From Halomonas organivorans (GTDB lineage: Bacteria > Pseudomonadota > Gammaproteobacteria > Pseudomonadales > Halomonadaceae), in the NCBI RefSeq assembly GCF_014192055.1, contig NZ_JACHXM010000003.1, forward strand, positions 186,001-250,000: a stretch of 64,000 nt of DNA, in the 5' to 3' direction. This document shows, piece after piece, positions 46,501 to 55,577 of this stretch (position 1 is its first letter; every line of letters begins with the position of its first letter). Made by a program: the position numbers and the translations under genes. Below the pieces are notes generated by a model. The model was not told where the DNA came from, did no database searches, and saw nothing but the letters and a program-made list of their open reading frames with translations.

Positions 46501-48381
46501 GACCTCCACGCTGGTGTGGTGCTCCAGAGTGAAGTCGTGGACCCAGTAGGAGCGGTCGGTGGCGTGTACGCCATAGGGACGCTCGCCCAGCACTCTCAGG
46601 CCGAGGTTCTCCATCATCGGCAGCACGTCGGACAGCGGAATCGGCGCATCGCCGTGGAACAGCTTGAGGTTGACCCCGCTGCCCTCTTCCTCGATCAGCC
46701 GATACAGCGACAGCCCCAGCGGAATGCCATCATCGAGTTCGCCGAGATGCTGCAGGTCGTAGACCGCGGTGCGGGCGCTGAAGTCATCGCGATAGCTTGC
46801 CGGGAAGGCATCGCGGAAGCGTCCCATCAACAGGTTGGCCTGCTCCTCGCCGAAACCTTCGATGGCGGCATTGAGCAGGTCGTCGCGCCAGTTGCGGGCG
46901 AGCTTGACCAGCTTGTCCTCGAGACGCCGGATGTCGTAGTCCACCGGACGATCGCCGTTGAAGCGCAGGATGAACTGGATGCGCGCCAGCACCGACTCGG
47001 AGAGATAGGTGTTGAAGTCGCCGAAGGTGGCGTCGAGTTCCTCGCAGAGCAGCTCCTGCAGCCGAACGCGCAACTCGGTGGAGAACACGTCGCGAGGCAC
47101 GAACACCAGACAGGAATAGAACTTGCCGAAGCGGTCCTCGCGGATGAACAGCCGCACCCGACGTCGCTCGCGGATATCGAGAATGCCCAGCGCCGTCTGC
47201 GCCAACTCGTCGACGTCGATCTGGAAGAGGTCATCGCGAGGGTAGACCTCGAGGATCTGCATCAGCTGCTTGCCGTTATGGGCCTTGGGGCTGAAGCCGG
47301 AAATGTCCATCACCGCACGCAGCTTGCGCCGCAGGATCGGCACGTGACGCGGCGAGTCGTTGTAGACCGTGGCGGTGAACAGCCCCAGAAAGCGTCGCTC
47401 GCCGATGATGTTGCCGTGCTCGTCGTAGCGATCGATGGAGATATAGTCGGGATAGGTCGGCCGATGAATGCGAGCGTGATGAGCGCTCTTGGCGAACGAC
47501 AGCAGTTGCGGCACCAGCACGTAGCGATCGCCCTCGACGCCGAGGTCGGTGCGGATGCGCTCGCGGTAGCGCGGCTGGTCGAGTCGGAAGACGCCGAGCT
47601 CACTGCCTTCGAGCTTGTCCAGGCGCTGCTGGCCGTCTTCCTCGTGAACGACGTACTCGTCGTAACCGAAGAAGGTGAAATTGTCTTCGAGCAGCCAGTC
47701 GAGGAAGGCGATGGCCTCACGATGATCCTCGGCATCGACCTGCTCGGGACGGAAGGCCTCGATCTCGGCCTTGGCGGCTCGCACCTGGTCGCGCATGGTG
47801 TCGAAGTCTGCCACTGCGGTGCGCACGTCATGCAGCACCTCCTGCAGGCTGACCTCGATCGCTTCCAGCTCGGCCGGGTCGGAATGTCGGTCCACCTCGA
47901 TGGCGATCAGCGACTCGCGGGAGTCCGGCGCCTTGTCCTCGCCGGGCGCCGTCACCCGGCGCAGGCGATGCTGCTTGTCGCGGTCCACGGCCAACACGGC
48001 GTTATGGATGGCATGCACGGTCATGCCGCGGCGATTGAGCTCCACGCGCACCGAGTCAACGAGGAAGGGCATGTCTTCGTGAAGTACGGCGATGAACGTA
48101 TGGGTCGACTGCCAGCCATGCTCTTCGAAGTCCGGATTGAAGACCCTCACCTTGGGTGACTTGGGGTCGAGCTGCTGGATGAAGTGCCACACCGAGAGCG
48201 TCGCCCCGTAAAGATCGTCCAGGCGGCGGTCCGACAGGTCCTCCAGTGGTACGGCAGCATAGAAATGCCGGGCAAACCCCTGCACCGTCTTGGCCTTGTC
48301 CTTGTCCAAGCGGCTTTGCAGCCGTTCCTCGAGCTGCTTGAGCAGATCCTGACGGGTCTCCTCGTGTGCGACGTGTAGCAT
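43540..48381 (-). CDS. gdhB: NAD-specific glutamate dehydrogenase, 180-kDa class
   Basis: 1613-aa large-type GDH that deaminates glutamate to 2-oxoglutarate with NAD+. It has long N-terminal regulatory domains with ACT-like segments (about residues 1-700). The catalytic core includes [43 protein letters not shown] (substrate and catalytic lysines), and the NAD-binding region [20 protein letters not shown]; a helical C-terminal domain follows. The length matches the L_180 class of Pseudomonas and Streptomyces. It is monocistronic, between two intergenic gaps. Allosteric regulation (arginine/citrate in Pseudomonas) is known for the family, not shown here. Confidence 0.96.
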   Translation of the reverse strand: [1613 protein letters not shown]

Positions 48382-48574
48382 CCATCACCTCGACTGCCAG
48401 CGACCGCATCGTGCGGCCGGATCACTTGATCGGATTGTCGGGCCCGGGGCCAGCCCCCGAACCTGCATCAGCGACAGCTTACGCCAATCCCCCAGGCGTC
48501 CCCAGAGACATGCCGGTTCCCTCATGGAACATGTCGGTTGCGCATCGCCCTTGACAAGACCGCCGGCGCTTCAC

Positions 48575-49681
48575 CTAGCGGCGGCGCTCCAGCAGCACGC
48601 CGCACTCGCAGTGGTGCGTCCAGGGAAACTGATCGAAGAGCGCGAAGCGCACCACCTCATGGGTACGGGTCAGTTCATCCAGATTGTCGGCAAGCGTCTC
48701 GGGATTGCATGAAATATAGACGATACGCTCGTAATCGCTGAGCTGGCGACAGCTCTCGTCATCGAGGCCGGCCCGGGGCGGATCCACCAGTACGGTGGAG
48801 AAATCGTAGTCCGCAAGGCCCATCTCCGCGACTCGTCGCCCTCCCTTCTCACCTTTCAGGGCCTGGGCGAACTCCTCGGCGGACATGCGCCCCACCGTGG
48901 CGTTGGCAACACCGTTGGCGGCCAGGTTTTCGCGGGCACTGGCCACCGAGGTACGTGAGATCTCGGTGGCCAGCACCCGGCGGAAGTTCTCGGCCAGGGC
49001 AATCGTGAAGTTGCCGTTGCCGCAGTACAGCTCGACCAGATCGCGATCGCCGCCGTTGGCGGTGACATCACGTGCCCAGGAGAGCATCGAGCGGCAGATC
49101 TCGGCGTTGGGCTGGGTAAAGCTGTTCTCTACCTGCTGGTAGACGAATTCACGGCCGTCGACGGTCAGCCGCTCCCAGACATGGTCCCGGGTCAGCACCA
49201 GGCGCTGCTTGCGGGCCCGGCCGATGATCATGACGCCCAGCGCCTGCTCGAGCGACCTGGCCTCGGCCTCCCAGGCCTCGTCGAGCTGACGATGGTAGAT
49301 CAGCGTGATCAGCGCCTCGCCGGACAGGGTGGTGAGAAACTCCACCTGGAACAGCCGATGGCGAAGCGTCGGGCAGTCGAGCAGGCGCTCGCGCAGCTTC
49401 GGCATGAGGTCGTTGATGCGTCGACCGGCCACCGGGTAGTCGTCCAGGCGCACGACATTTTTCTGTTTCGGATCCTCGGGATCGACTTCGAACATGGCGT
49501 AGTAGAGGTCGTCACCCTCATGCCACAGCCGAAACTCGCAGCGCTGGCGATAATGGCTCGCCGGCGAGGGGAAGACCTCCAGCGGGGGCGGCAAAAAACG
49601 GGCGAAGTCTGCGGTCAGGCGGTCGCGCTTGGCCGCAAGCTGCTCGTCATAGCGGTCGGGGTCGACAACGGGAATGGCCAC
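48575..49681 (-). CDS. trmA: tRNA (uracil-5-)-methyltransferase TrmA
   Basis: 368-aa SAM-dependent enzyme forming m5U54 in the T-loop of tRNAs. Motifs: SAM site ELYCGNGNFTIALAENF, DPPRAGLDDES, and the catalytic nucleophile in IVYISCNPETLADNL; the N-terminal RNA-binding part contains HYRQRCEFRLWHEGDDLYYAMF. Lacks the TRAM and Fe-S regions of RlmD, which supports TrmA. It ends in CECGVLLERRR. Starts 34 bp inside the gap from murI. Confidence 0.95.
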   Translation of the reverse strand: MAIPVVDPDRYDEQLAAKRDRLTADFARFLPPPLEVFPSPASHYRQRCEFRLWHEGDDLYYAMFEVDPEDPKQKNVVRLDDYPVAGRRINDLMPKLRERLLDCPTLRHRLFQVEFLTTLSGEALITLIYHRQLDEAWEAEARSLEQALGVMIIGRARKQRLVLTRDHVWERLTVDGREFVYQQVENSFTQPNAEICRSMLSWARDVTANGGDRDLVELYCGNGNFTIALAENFRRVLATEISRTSVASARENLAANGVANATVGRMSAEEFAQALKGEKGGRRVAEMGLADYDFSTVLVDPPRAGLDDESCRQLSDYERIVYISCNPETLADNLDELTRTHEVVRFALFDQFPWTHHCECGVLLERRR

Positions 49682-49735
49682 GGCGGCTCCTGAAAGTAGG
49701 GTCGATCGATGAGAGAGGGACGGGAAGCGACGGCC

Positions 49736-50512
49736 TCACGACAGCGTCAGGCAGCGAGTGTCGGCGAAGCCGAAGCCGGCGAGCCCACGAGCCAGCGCCG
49801 GATTGGGGCCGGTGACCCAGCCCCGCTCGATGGCCGGGCGACGCAGCGGCTCGACCACCACCTGCCCGGTACGCCGGGCGATGGCATCACCTGAATCGAT
49901 CCATCGCACCGGATGCGGCACCACCGCCTCGAGCGCCTCGCGCAGCAGCGGAAAATGGGTACAACCCAGCACCAGGGTGTCGAGGTCGGGCCAATCACCC
50001 AGCGGCGCCAACGCCCTGCGCAGGACCTCGGGCTCCAGCGTCTCGCCGGCCACCAGGCGCTCGGCCTGGCCCACCAGGGAATCGGCCGCCAGCCGCGTCA
50101 CTCGGCAATCGCCGGCGAAATCGCGAATCAGCCGGTCGGTATAGGGCCGCGCCACGGTGGCGCTGGTGGCCAGCAGGCCGATATGACGACTCGCGCTGGT
50201 ACCGGCGGCAGGCTTGATCGCCGGCACGGTGCCGACCACCGGCACCGCAAGCCGGTCACGCAAGGCATCGAGCGCCAGCGTGCTGGCGGTATTGCAGGCC
50301 ACCACCAGGCCACTGCAGCCGCTGGCCGCCACCGCCGCCTCGCAGACGGCGAGGATGCGCGCCACCAGCCAGTCATCCTCGCGCACGCCATAAGGCAGCA
50401 TGGCGTTATCGCAGGCATACGCCAGGGCGACCTCGGGAAGTCGGCGGCGTAGCGCCTCGACCACCGAAAGCCCTCCAACGCCGGAATCGAACACCAGCAC
50501 CGGTCCCGCCAT
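49736..50512 (-). CDS. murI: Glutamate racemase MurI
   Basis: 258-aa cytosolic enzyme providing D-glutamate for peptidoglycan. The two catalytic cysteines lie in VVACNTASTLAL (Cys near residue 72) and LGCTHFPLL (near residue 182). The N-terminal motif LVFDSGVGGLSV is present. I start at the ATG 50512 (MAGPVLVF), matching the family; a longer frame to 50548 adds Cys/Gly-rich residues. Short C-terminus. It lies upstream of trmA on the same strand. Confidence 0.95.
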   Translation of the reverse strand: MAGPVLVFDSGVGGLSVVEALRRRLPEVALAYACDNAMLPYGVREDDWLVARILAVCEAAVAASGCSGLVVACNTASTLALDALRDRLAVPVVGTVPAIKPAAGTSASRHIGLLATSATVARPYTDRLIRDFAGDCRVTRLAADSLVGQAERLVAGETLEPEVLRRALAPLGDWPDLDTLVLGCTHFPLLREALEAVVPHPVRWIDSGDAIARRTGQVVVEPLRRPAIERGWVTGPNPALARGLAGFGFADTRCLTLS

Positions 50513-50753
50513 CAGTCGACCACCACACGACCGCCCCCCGGCCGGCAAGGCACGGGGGGTTCAGTGAATGGGGCACTCGCAGTCACCGACATCGCATGCT
50601 TCCCGTCGAACGATGCGGCGCATTCTACCTCAGGAGTCCAGCGGACTTAACGACCAATCCGCCACGAGAACCGAGTTCTCTCACCTCGGCCGACCGAATC
50701 CGGCAGGCAATGGCAAGAAACCGCCGCTCCCGCAGCCAAAGGAAGTCCGAGGC

Positions 50754-51305
50754 TCAGGTCACGGGATCCGGAGCATCGCGAAGCTCGGCATAGAGTTCGG
50801 GGTACGCTTCCTGGAGACGCTCCAGTTCGGCGGCGGCGTTGTCGGGCAGGGCTTCGGCGAGCCGTTCCAGGTCCCCCTCGTCGAAGTATTCCCGAATCAG
50901 CGGAAACAGCAGCTCACGCTCATCGCGCAGATAGGCCCGGTGCGCATCGAGATATGCCCTGAGATCGTCGGCAAAGCGGTCCATGGGCATCACGGCATCC
51001 ATGAGGATCATGTCGAGATCACCAGACAGCCGCTTGAGCTGGGCTTTCAAGGCACGGTAGTCCTTGGCGAGACGCTCGGTCACCTCTTCGGACTCCGGCG
51101 CCAGCTCCCGCAGCCGCTCGGAGCAGACTTTCTCCAACGGCTGGGAAAACCCGTCCTGGTAATCGAGGATGTAATCCACGACTTCCCGCACCAGCTGGAA
51201 ATTCGGACGTTCTCCGCTCGCCAGGGTCTTCTGCTTTAGCTGCAGAACGTGCAACATGCGCGCCATGTTGGCATGATCCTGGCGCAATTGGTTCAGCATG
51301 GGCAT
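50754..51305 (-). CDS. Hemerythrin-like HHE-domain protein
   Basis: 183-aa alpha-helical protein with the hemerythrin-like pattern: His in MLNQLRQDHANMARMLHVL, further acidic/His ligands around VDYILDYQDGF (Tyr/Asp in place of His), and HRAYLRDERELLFPLIREYF. Such proteins bind a di-iron centre or sense O2/NO. One usual histidine (HHPKEE-type motif) is replaced by YQDGFSQPLEK, so iron binding may be altered. The start at 51305 (MPMLNQL) is 9 nt from GAGGAG. Function unclear. Confidence 0.8.
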   Translation of the reverse strand: MPMLNQLRQDHANMARMLHVLQLKQKTLASGERPNFQLVREVVDYILDYQDGFSQPLEKVCSERLRELAPESEEVTERLAKDYRALKAQLKRLSGDLDMILMDAVMPMDRFADDLRAYLDAHRAYLRDERELLFPLIREYFDEGDLERLAEALPDNAAAELERLQEAYPELYAELRDAPDPVT

Positions 51306-51499
51306 TGCGGCAGTCTCCTCAATATCGGTCATGGGCGGAAGGCACCTTGGGTTAGACGCGCCTTCGCCATCCGGGTTCCAGGCCGTCGTCATCGGCCGTC
51401 AGGGGTTAGCCCGTCTCTTTCGGGACCTTTGCCCGATGCCGGGGTCGAATGACCGGCATCGAGTATCCAACATAGCAGCCGTCAGCGAAGGAGTCAGAA

Positions 51500-52840
51500 A
51501 TGGACCTGTTCCAGCAGGCCGCCAGTGAAGACCACGCCCCCCTGGCCTGGCGCATGCGCCCCCGTCGACTGGCCGACTACGTGGGCCAGCCGGCCCTGGT
51601 CGGCCCCGGCAAGCCGCTGCGGCGCATGGCCGAGGGCGGCACGGTGCGTTCGATGATTCTGTGGGGCCCTCCCGGCACCGGCAAGACGACCCTTGCGGAG
51701 ATCCTGGCCGAGGAATCCGGCGCCCACCTGGAGCGCCTCTCGGCGGTGATGGCGGGGGTCAAGGACATTCGCGAGGCCGTGGACCGCGCCCGCGCCGCCC
51801 AGGGGCAAGATCGCAGCACCCTGCTGTTTCTCGACGAGATCCACCGCCTCAACAAGAGCCAGCAGGATGCCCTGCTGCCCCACGTGGAATCCGGGCTGCT
51901 GACGCTGATCGGCGCCACCACCGAGAACCCGTCCTTCGAGGTCAACTCGGCGCTGCTGTCCCGGGCGCGGGTGCACGTGCTCAAGTCGCTTTCCGAGGCG
52001 GATCTGATCGACGTGCTGCAGCGGGCGCTGGACAATGCCGAGCGCGGCCTCGGCAGCCGTCGTATCGCCGTGGACGATGAGGTCCTGACCCTGCTGGCAC
52101 GGGCCGCCGCCGGCGACGCCCGCCGGGCCCTGGGCCTGCTGGAGACCGCCTGCGACTTCACCGTCCCGGAGGGCGACGGAGAGCGCCTGCCCCGCGAGGC
52201 CCTGGAGGACGTGATCGGCCATCAGGCCAGCGCCTTCGACAAGCAGGGGGATCACTTCTACGATCTGCTCTCGGCGATTCACAAGTCGGTGCGTTCCTCA
52301 CGCCCTGACGCCGCCCTGCTCTACATCGCCCGCTTTCTCCAGGGCGGCGGCGATCCGCTGGACGTGATCCGCCGGCTGACCGCCATCGCCTCGGAGGATG
52401 TCGGCAACGCCGATCCCAAGGCGCTGCCGCTGGCCATGGCGGCCTGGGACGCCTACCTGCGCCTCGGCGACTACGAGGGCCAGCGCGCCATCGCCCACGC
52501 CGCCATCCATCTGGCGGTGGCCCCCAAGAGCAACGCCGTCGACCAGGCCTGGAATCGCGCCAAGGCGTTCGCCGCCGCCCAGCCGCGCCTCGAGGTGCCT
52601 ACCTACCTGCGCAACGCCCCCACCAAGCTGATGGCGTCGCTCGGCCATGGCGAGGGCTATCGCTACGCCCACGGCGAACCCAACGGCTACCCGGCGGGCA
52701 GCGCCCACGACTGCTGGCCGGAGGAACTGCCATACGAGCGCTTCTACCAGCCCACGGCGTACGGCCAGGAAAAGCGTTACGCTCAGATCATGGAGTGGCG
52801 CGCGGAGCTGGATGCAGCCGCCGACCGGGAATCACGCTGA
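51500..52840 (+). CDS. rarA: Replication-associated recombination protein RarA (MgsA)
   Basis: 446-aa AAA+ ATPase of the clamp-loader group acting at stalled forks. N-terminal [12 protein letters not shown]-type motif ([17 protein letters not shown]); Walker [10 protein letters not shown]; Walker [24 protein letters not shown]; sensor 1 [25 protein letters not shown]-terminal tetramerisation domain with [34 protein letters not shown] precedes the ATG. In many gammaproteobacteria rarA is downstream of lolA and ftsK; here lolA-ftsK lie 3 kb away, separated by the MocR/MFS pair. Confidence 0.97.
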   Translation: MDLFQQAASEDHAPLAWRMRPRRLADYVGQPALVGPGKPLRRMAEGGTVRSMILWGPPGTGKTTLAEILAEESGAHLERLSAVMAGVKDIREAVDRARAAQGQDRSTLLFLDEIHRLNKSQQDALLPHVESGLLTLIGATTENPSFEVNSALLSRARVHVLKSLSEADLIDVLQRALDNAERGLGSRRIAVDDEVLTLLARAAAGDARRALGLLETACDFTVPEGDGERLPREALEDVIGHQASAFDKQGDHFYDLLSAIHKSVRSSRPDAALLYIARFLQGGGDPLDVIRRLTAIASEDVGNADPKALPLAMAAWDAYLRLGDYEGQRAIAHAAIHLAVAPKSNAVDQAWNRAKAFAAAQPRLEVPTYLRNAPTKLMASLGHGEGYRYAHGEPNGYPAGSAHDCWPEELPYERFYQPTAYGQEKRYAQIMEWRAELDAAADRESR

Positions 52841-52841
52841 G

Positions 52842-54224
52842 TCATCGCGGGTCACCCAGAAACGCCCGCGCCCTGGCGTCGTCGACGTAGGCCACGTTGA
52901 GGCGAATCCAGGGCGACTCTTTTGCCTCGGGCAGGAAGACATCCCCAGGAGACAGCCGTATGCCGCGGCGCCCCGCGCTGGCCACCAGCTCCCGGGACGA
53001 TGCGACGTCAGGATGACGCGCCCACAGGAACATGCCGCCCCGAGGCATCGCGTACGGCTCCCAGCCACCTGTGTGGGCCAGCTCGAGGGCGGTGATCATG
53101 CGACGCGACAGCCGCTGGCACAGCCTGTCCGTCAGTCGGCGATAGCTCCCATTGCGCAACAGGGTCGCCACCCACTGCTCGGCGAAAGGCGAGGTGGCGA
53201 TGTTACTCAGCATCTTCACGTCGACCAGCGGCTTGAGCAGTGCCGGCGGCGCGGCGATGAAGCCGACGCGCAGCGAGCAGGACAGGGTCTTGGAGAAACT
53301 GCCCACGTAGAGGACCCGCCGCAGGCCGTCCAGGGCGGCCAGACGCGGCGTCGGCGCCGCCTGGAAGTCGGCATAGATATCGTCTTCGACGATCCATAGA
53401 TCATGCCGCTCGGCCAGCGCCAGCACCCGTCGGGCAACCTCCGGAGACAGGGTCGTGCCCGTGGGGTTGTGCAGGACGCTATGGCAGAAGAACAGCTTGG
53501 GGGAATGGCGCTCGAGCAGTGTCTCGAGATGCTCCGGGTCCGGCCCGTCCTCGGTTCGACGCACGCCAACGACGTTGACCCGGTGGAGGTGCAGCAGCCC
53601 GAACAGGTTGTAGTAGCCAGGGGATTCGACCAGCACGGTGTCACCCGGACGCAGCAGCCAGCGCACGATGATATCGAGCGCCTGGCTACCGCCGCCGGTC
53701 ATCATCAGCTGGTTGGCATCGACCTCGATGGCGAGGCGACGCAGGCGTTTCTGCAACAGGGCACGCAACTCGGGCAATCCCAACGGCGTGCCGTACTCGA
53801 ACAGTCCCGCCGATGACCGCCTCGTCACCTGGCGCAGGGCATGCCCGAAGGCGTCGTCGTCGCGCCAGGCAGTGGGCAGCCAGCCACAGCCCAGGCGCAG
53901 GGAATCGCCTTCTTCCTGGAAGAGGCTCCACATTTCGTCGGAGACGTCGGCCATGCCCGAACGGGCGCCTCGCTCGGCTTCGTCGACCACGCCATCGGCC
54001 ACATAGAATCCCGAACCGGGACGCGAAACGATCCAGCCCAGCGCCACGAGGCGCTCATAGGCCTCGATCACCATGTTGCGACTGACGCCGTGCGTGGCGG
54101 AAAGCCGGCGGATCGACGGCAACCGCTCCCCGGAGGCCCCATGCCGCGACACCCATTCGCGAATGCCGTCGGTCAGTTGCTCGACCCGAGGACGCACCGC
54201 GCGCGGATCGATCTTCACCTGCAT
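52842..54224 (-). CDS. MocR-family regulator (GntR wHTH fused to aminotransferase)
   Basis: 460-aa chimeric transcription factor. An N-terminal GntR winged helix (about residues 15-75, GASGERLPSIRRLSATHGVSRNMVIEAYERLVALGWI) is linked to a fold-type I aminotransferase-like domain with PLP lysine in YVGSFSKTLSCSLRVGF, plus NPTGTTLSP and EDDIYADF. MocR proteins sense PLP or amino compounds. It is divergent from an MFS exporter gene 110 bp away, so it probably controls that gene and itself. Effector unknown. Confidence 0.93.
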   Translation of the reverse strand: MQVKIDPRAVRPRVEQLTDGIREWVSRHGASGERLPSIRRLSATHGVSRNMVIEAYERLVALGWIVSRPGSGFYVADGVVDEAERGARSGMADVSDEMWSLFQEEGDSLRLGCGWLPTAWRDDDAFGHALRQVTRRSSAGLFEYGTPLGLPELRALLQKRLRRLAIEVDANQLMMTGGGSQALDIIVRWLLRPGDTVLVESPGYYNLFGLLHLHRVNVVGVRRTEDGPDPEHLETLLERHSPKLFFCHSVLHNPTGTTLSPEVARRVLALAERHDLWIVEDDIYADFQAAPTPRLAALDGLRRVLYVGSFSKTLSCSLRVGFIAAPPALLKPLVDVKMLSNIATSPFAEQWVATLLRNGSYRRLTDRLCQRLSRRMITALELAHTGGWEPYAMPRGGMFLWARHPDVASSRELVASAGRRGIRLSPGDVFLPEAKESPWIRLNVAYVDDARARAFLGDPR

Positions 54225-54335
54225 GGCCCCTCCCTCGCCCGCACCGTTCCCGGAAAATCCGTTGCCAGTGTACCTTATGCCGCCACGAGCGGGATGGGAG
54301 CCTGGGCCTCCCCACCCATTCGCTCGAGGACAACC

Positions 54336-55490
54336 ATGCCATCGCTTTCAGGACTTCGCCTGGCCTTGGCCCTGTGCCTGATCACTACCGCCGTCAACCT
54401 CCAGGCCCCCTACTACGACGCCCTAGCCGCCCATGACGGTCTCGGCGTCACCGCCACCAGCATCGCCTTCGCCTGCTATGTACTGGGCATTCTGCCCGTG
54501 CTCATCCTGGGCAGCGGACTGCCCGACCGATATGGGCGGCGAGCGATGATCGCGACCGCCCTTGGGCTGTGTCTCGTCGCCACCCTGCTGACGTGGCTCG
54601 CCCCGGGGGTCGTCACGCTCGGCATTGCCCGCTTCCTGATGGGCATCGCCGCCGCCCTGACGTCGGCCACGGCGCCTGCCTACATGCTCGCGCTGTTCGA
54701 CGGTCGTGATACCCGAGGCCCCACGGCCTGGGTGACGGCCAGCACCTCGCTCGGTTTCGGCCTGGGCGCCGCCCTGACCAGCCTGTGCCTGGTGCACGAG
54801 CCCAGCCTGGCTCCGCCGAGCCTGTGGTGGTATCTGTGCGCGGCCTCGCTGGCGCTGCTCGGACTGTGGCGCCTGGAAGATGCCACCTCCAGCCCGCCGG
54901 CGCCCATGCGTCTGCGCATGCCCACCTATCCGGTCGGCGGCGTGGCGTTCGGCGTCGCGATCCTGTTGGCCTGGGCCACGGTCGGTCTGGTCATCGCCAT
55001 CCTGCCCGGCGTGCTGGCCCGGCACGGCCTCTCGGCCTGGTCCGGGTTCGCCACCCTCGGCATCTGCAGCGGCGGCGTGCTGTTCCAGCCCCTGGCCAGG
55101 CGCCTGGACCCGACGATCTCCGTTCGGCTCGGCCTGCTCATCCTGCCGCTGGCCTATGCGCTGATCGCCTGGGGAGCGCTCGATGGCCGGCTATCCGCCG
55201 TGCTGCTGGGCGCCGTGGGTGCCAGCAGCGCCTGCTACGGCTTCATCTACCTGGGTGGACTGAGCGGCGTCCTGGAGGAGGCCGGCGACCAGGCCGCCCG
55301 CGCCAGTGCGGGCTTCTTCCTGATGGCCTACCTCGGGTTCAGCGTGCCGGTCGTCGTCACCGGCGCGCTGATGGAGCGCATCGGCCAGCACCATGCCCTC
55401 ATCGCCTTCGGCCTGGCGCTGCTCACCGCCAGCCTGGCGGTCGGGGGCTGGCTATGGCAGCAGGACCGCCGCCCTGAACGCCTGGCATAA
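54336..55490 (+). CDS. MFS transporter (CynX/drug-type), probable MocR target
   Basis: 384-aa inner-membrane protein with 12 predicted TM helices. MFS motif A variant GLPDRYGRRAMIA lies between TM2 and TM3; GIARFLMGIAAALTSATAPAYMLALF and RLRMPTYPVGGVAFG mark the second half. AGGACAACC precedes the ATG at 54336. The pairing with a divergent MocR regulator suggests export of an amine, amino acid or vitamin-B6-like compound; this is inference from context only. Followed by a 12-bp hairpin. Confidence 0.88.
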   Translation: MPSLSGLRLALALCLITTAVNLQAPYYDALAAHDGLGVTATSIAFACYVLGILPVLILGSGLPDRYGRRAMIATALGLCLVATLLTWLAPGVVTLGIARFLMGIAAALTSATAPAYMLALFDGRDTRGPTAWVTASTSLGFGLGAALTSLCLVHEPSLAPPSLWWYLCAASLALLGLWRLEDATSSPPAPMRLRMPTYPVGGVAFGVAILLAWATVGLVIAILPGVLARHGLSAWSGFATLGICSGGVLFQPLARRLDPTISVRLGLLILPLAYALIAWGALDGRLSAVLLGAVGASSACYGFIYLGGLSGVLEEAGDQAARASAGFFLMAYLGFSVPVVVTGALMERIGQHHALIAFGLALLTASLAVGGWLWQQDRRPERLA

Positions 55491-55524
55491 GCGCCACCGG
55501 CCCGACATCCGGCCATCGAACGAC

Positions 55525-55553
55525 ATCGCCCCCGGAGACTCTCCGGGGGCGAT
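55525..55553. terminator. Hairpin between convergent MFS and lolA genes
   Basis: ATCGCCCCCGGA-GACTC-TCCGGGGGCGAT, 12-bp perfect stem (55525-55536 and 55542-55553) with a 5-nt loop. No U-tract, but it is placed between two convergent stops, so it is a likely bidirectional terminator. Confidence 0.65.
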
Positions 55554-55577
55554 GGCAAGCCTCATGGCGATGTGCGC

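Noticed and set aside
43756-48159. 1467-aa open frame antisense to the large glutamate dehydrogenase
   Set aside because: Shadow frame caused by high third-position GC; low-complexity, no start context, and the minus-strand enzyme has all family motifs.
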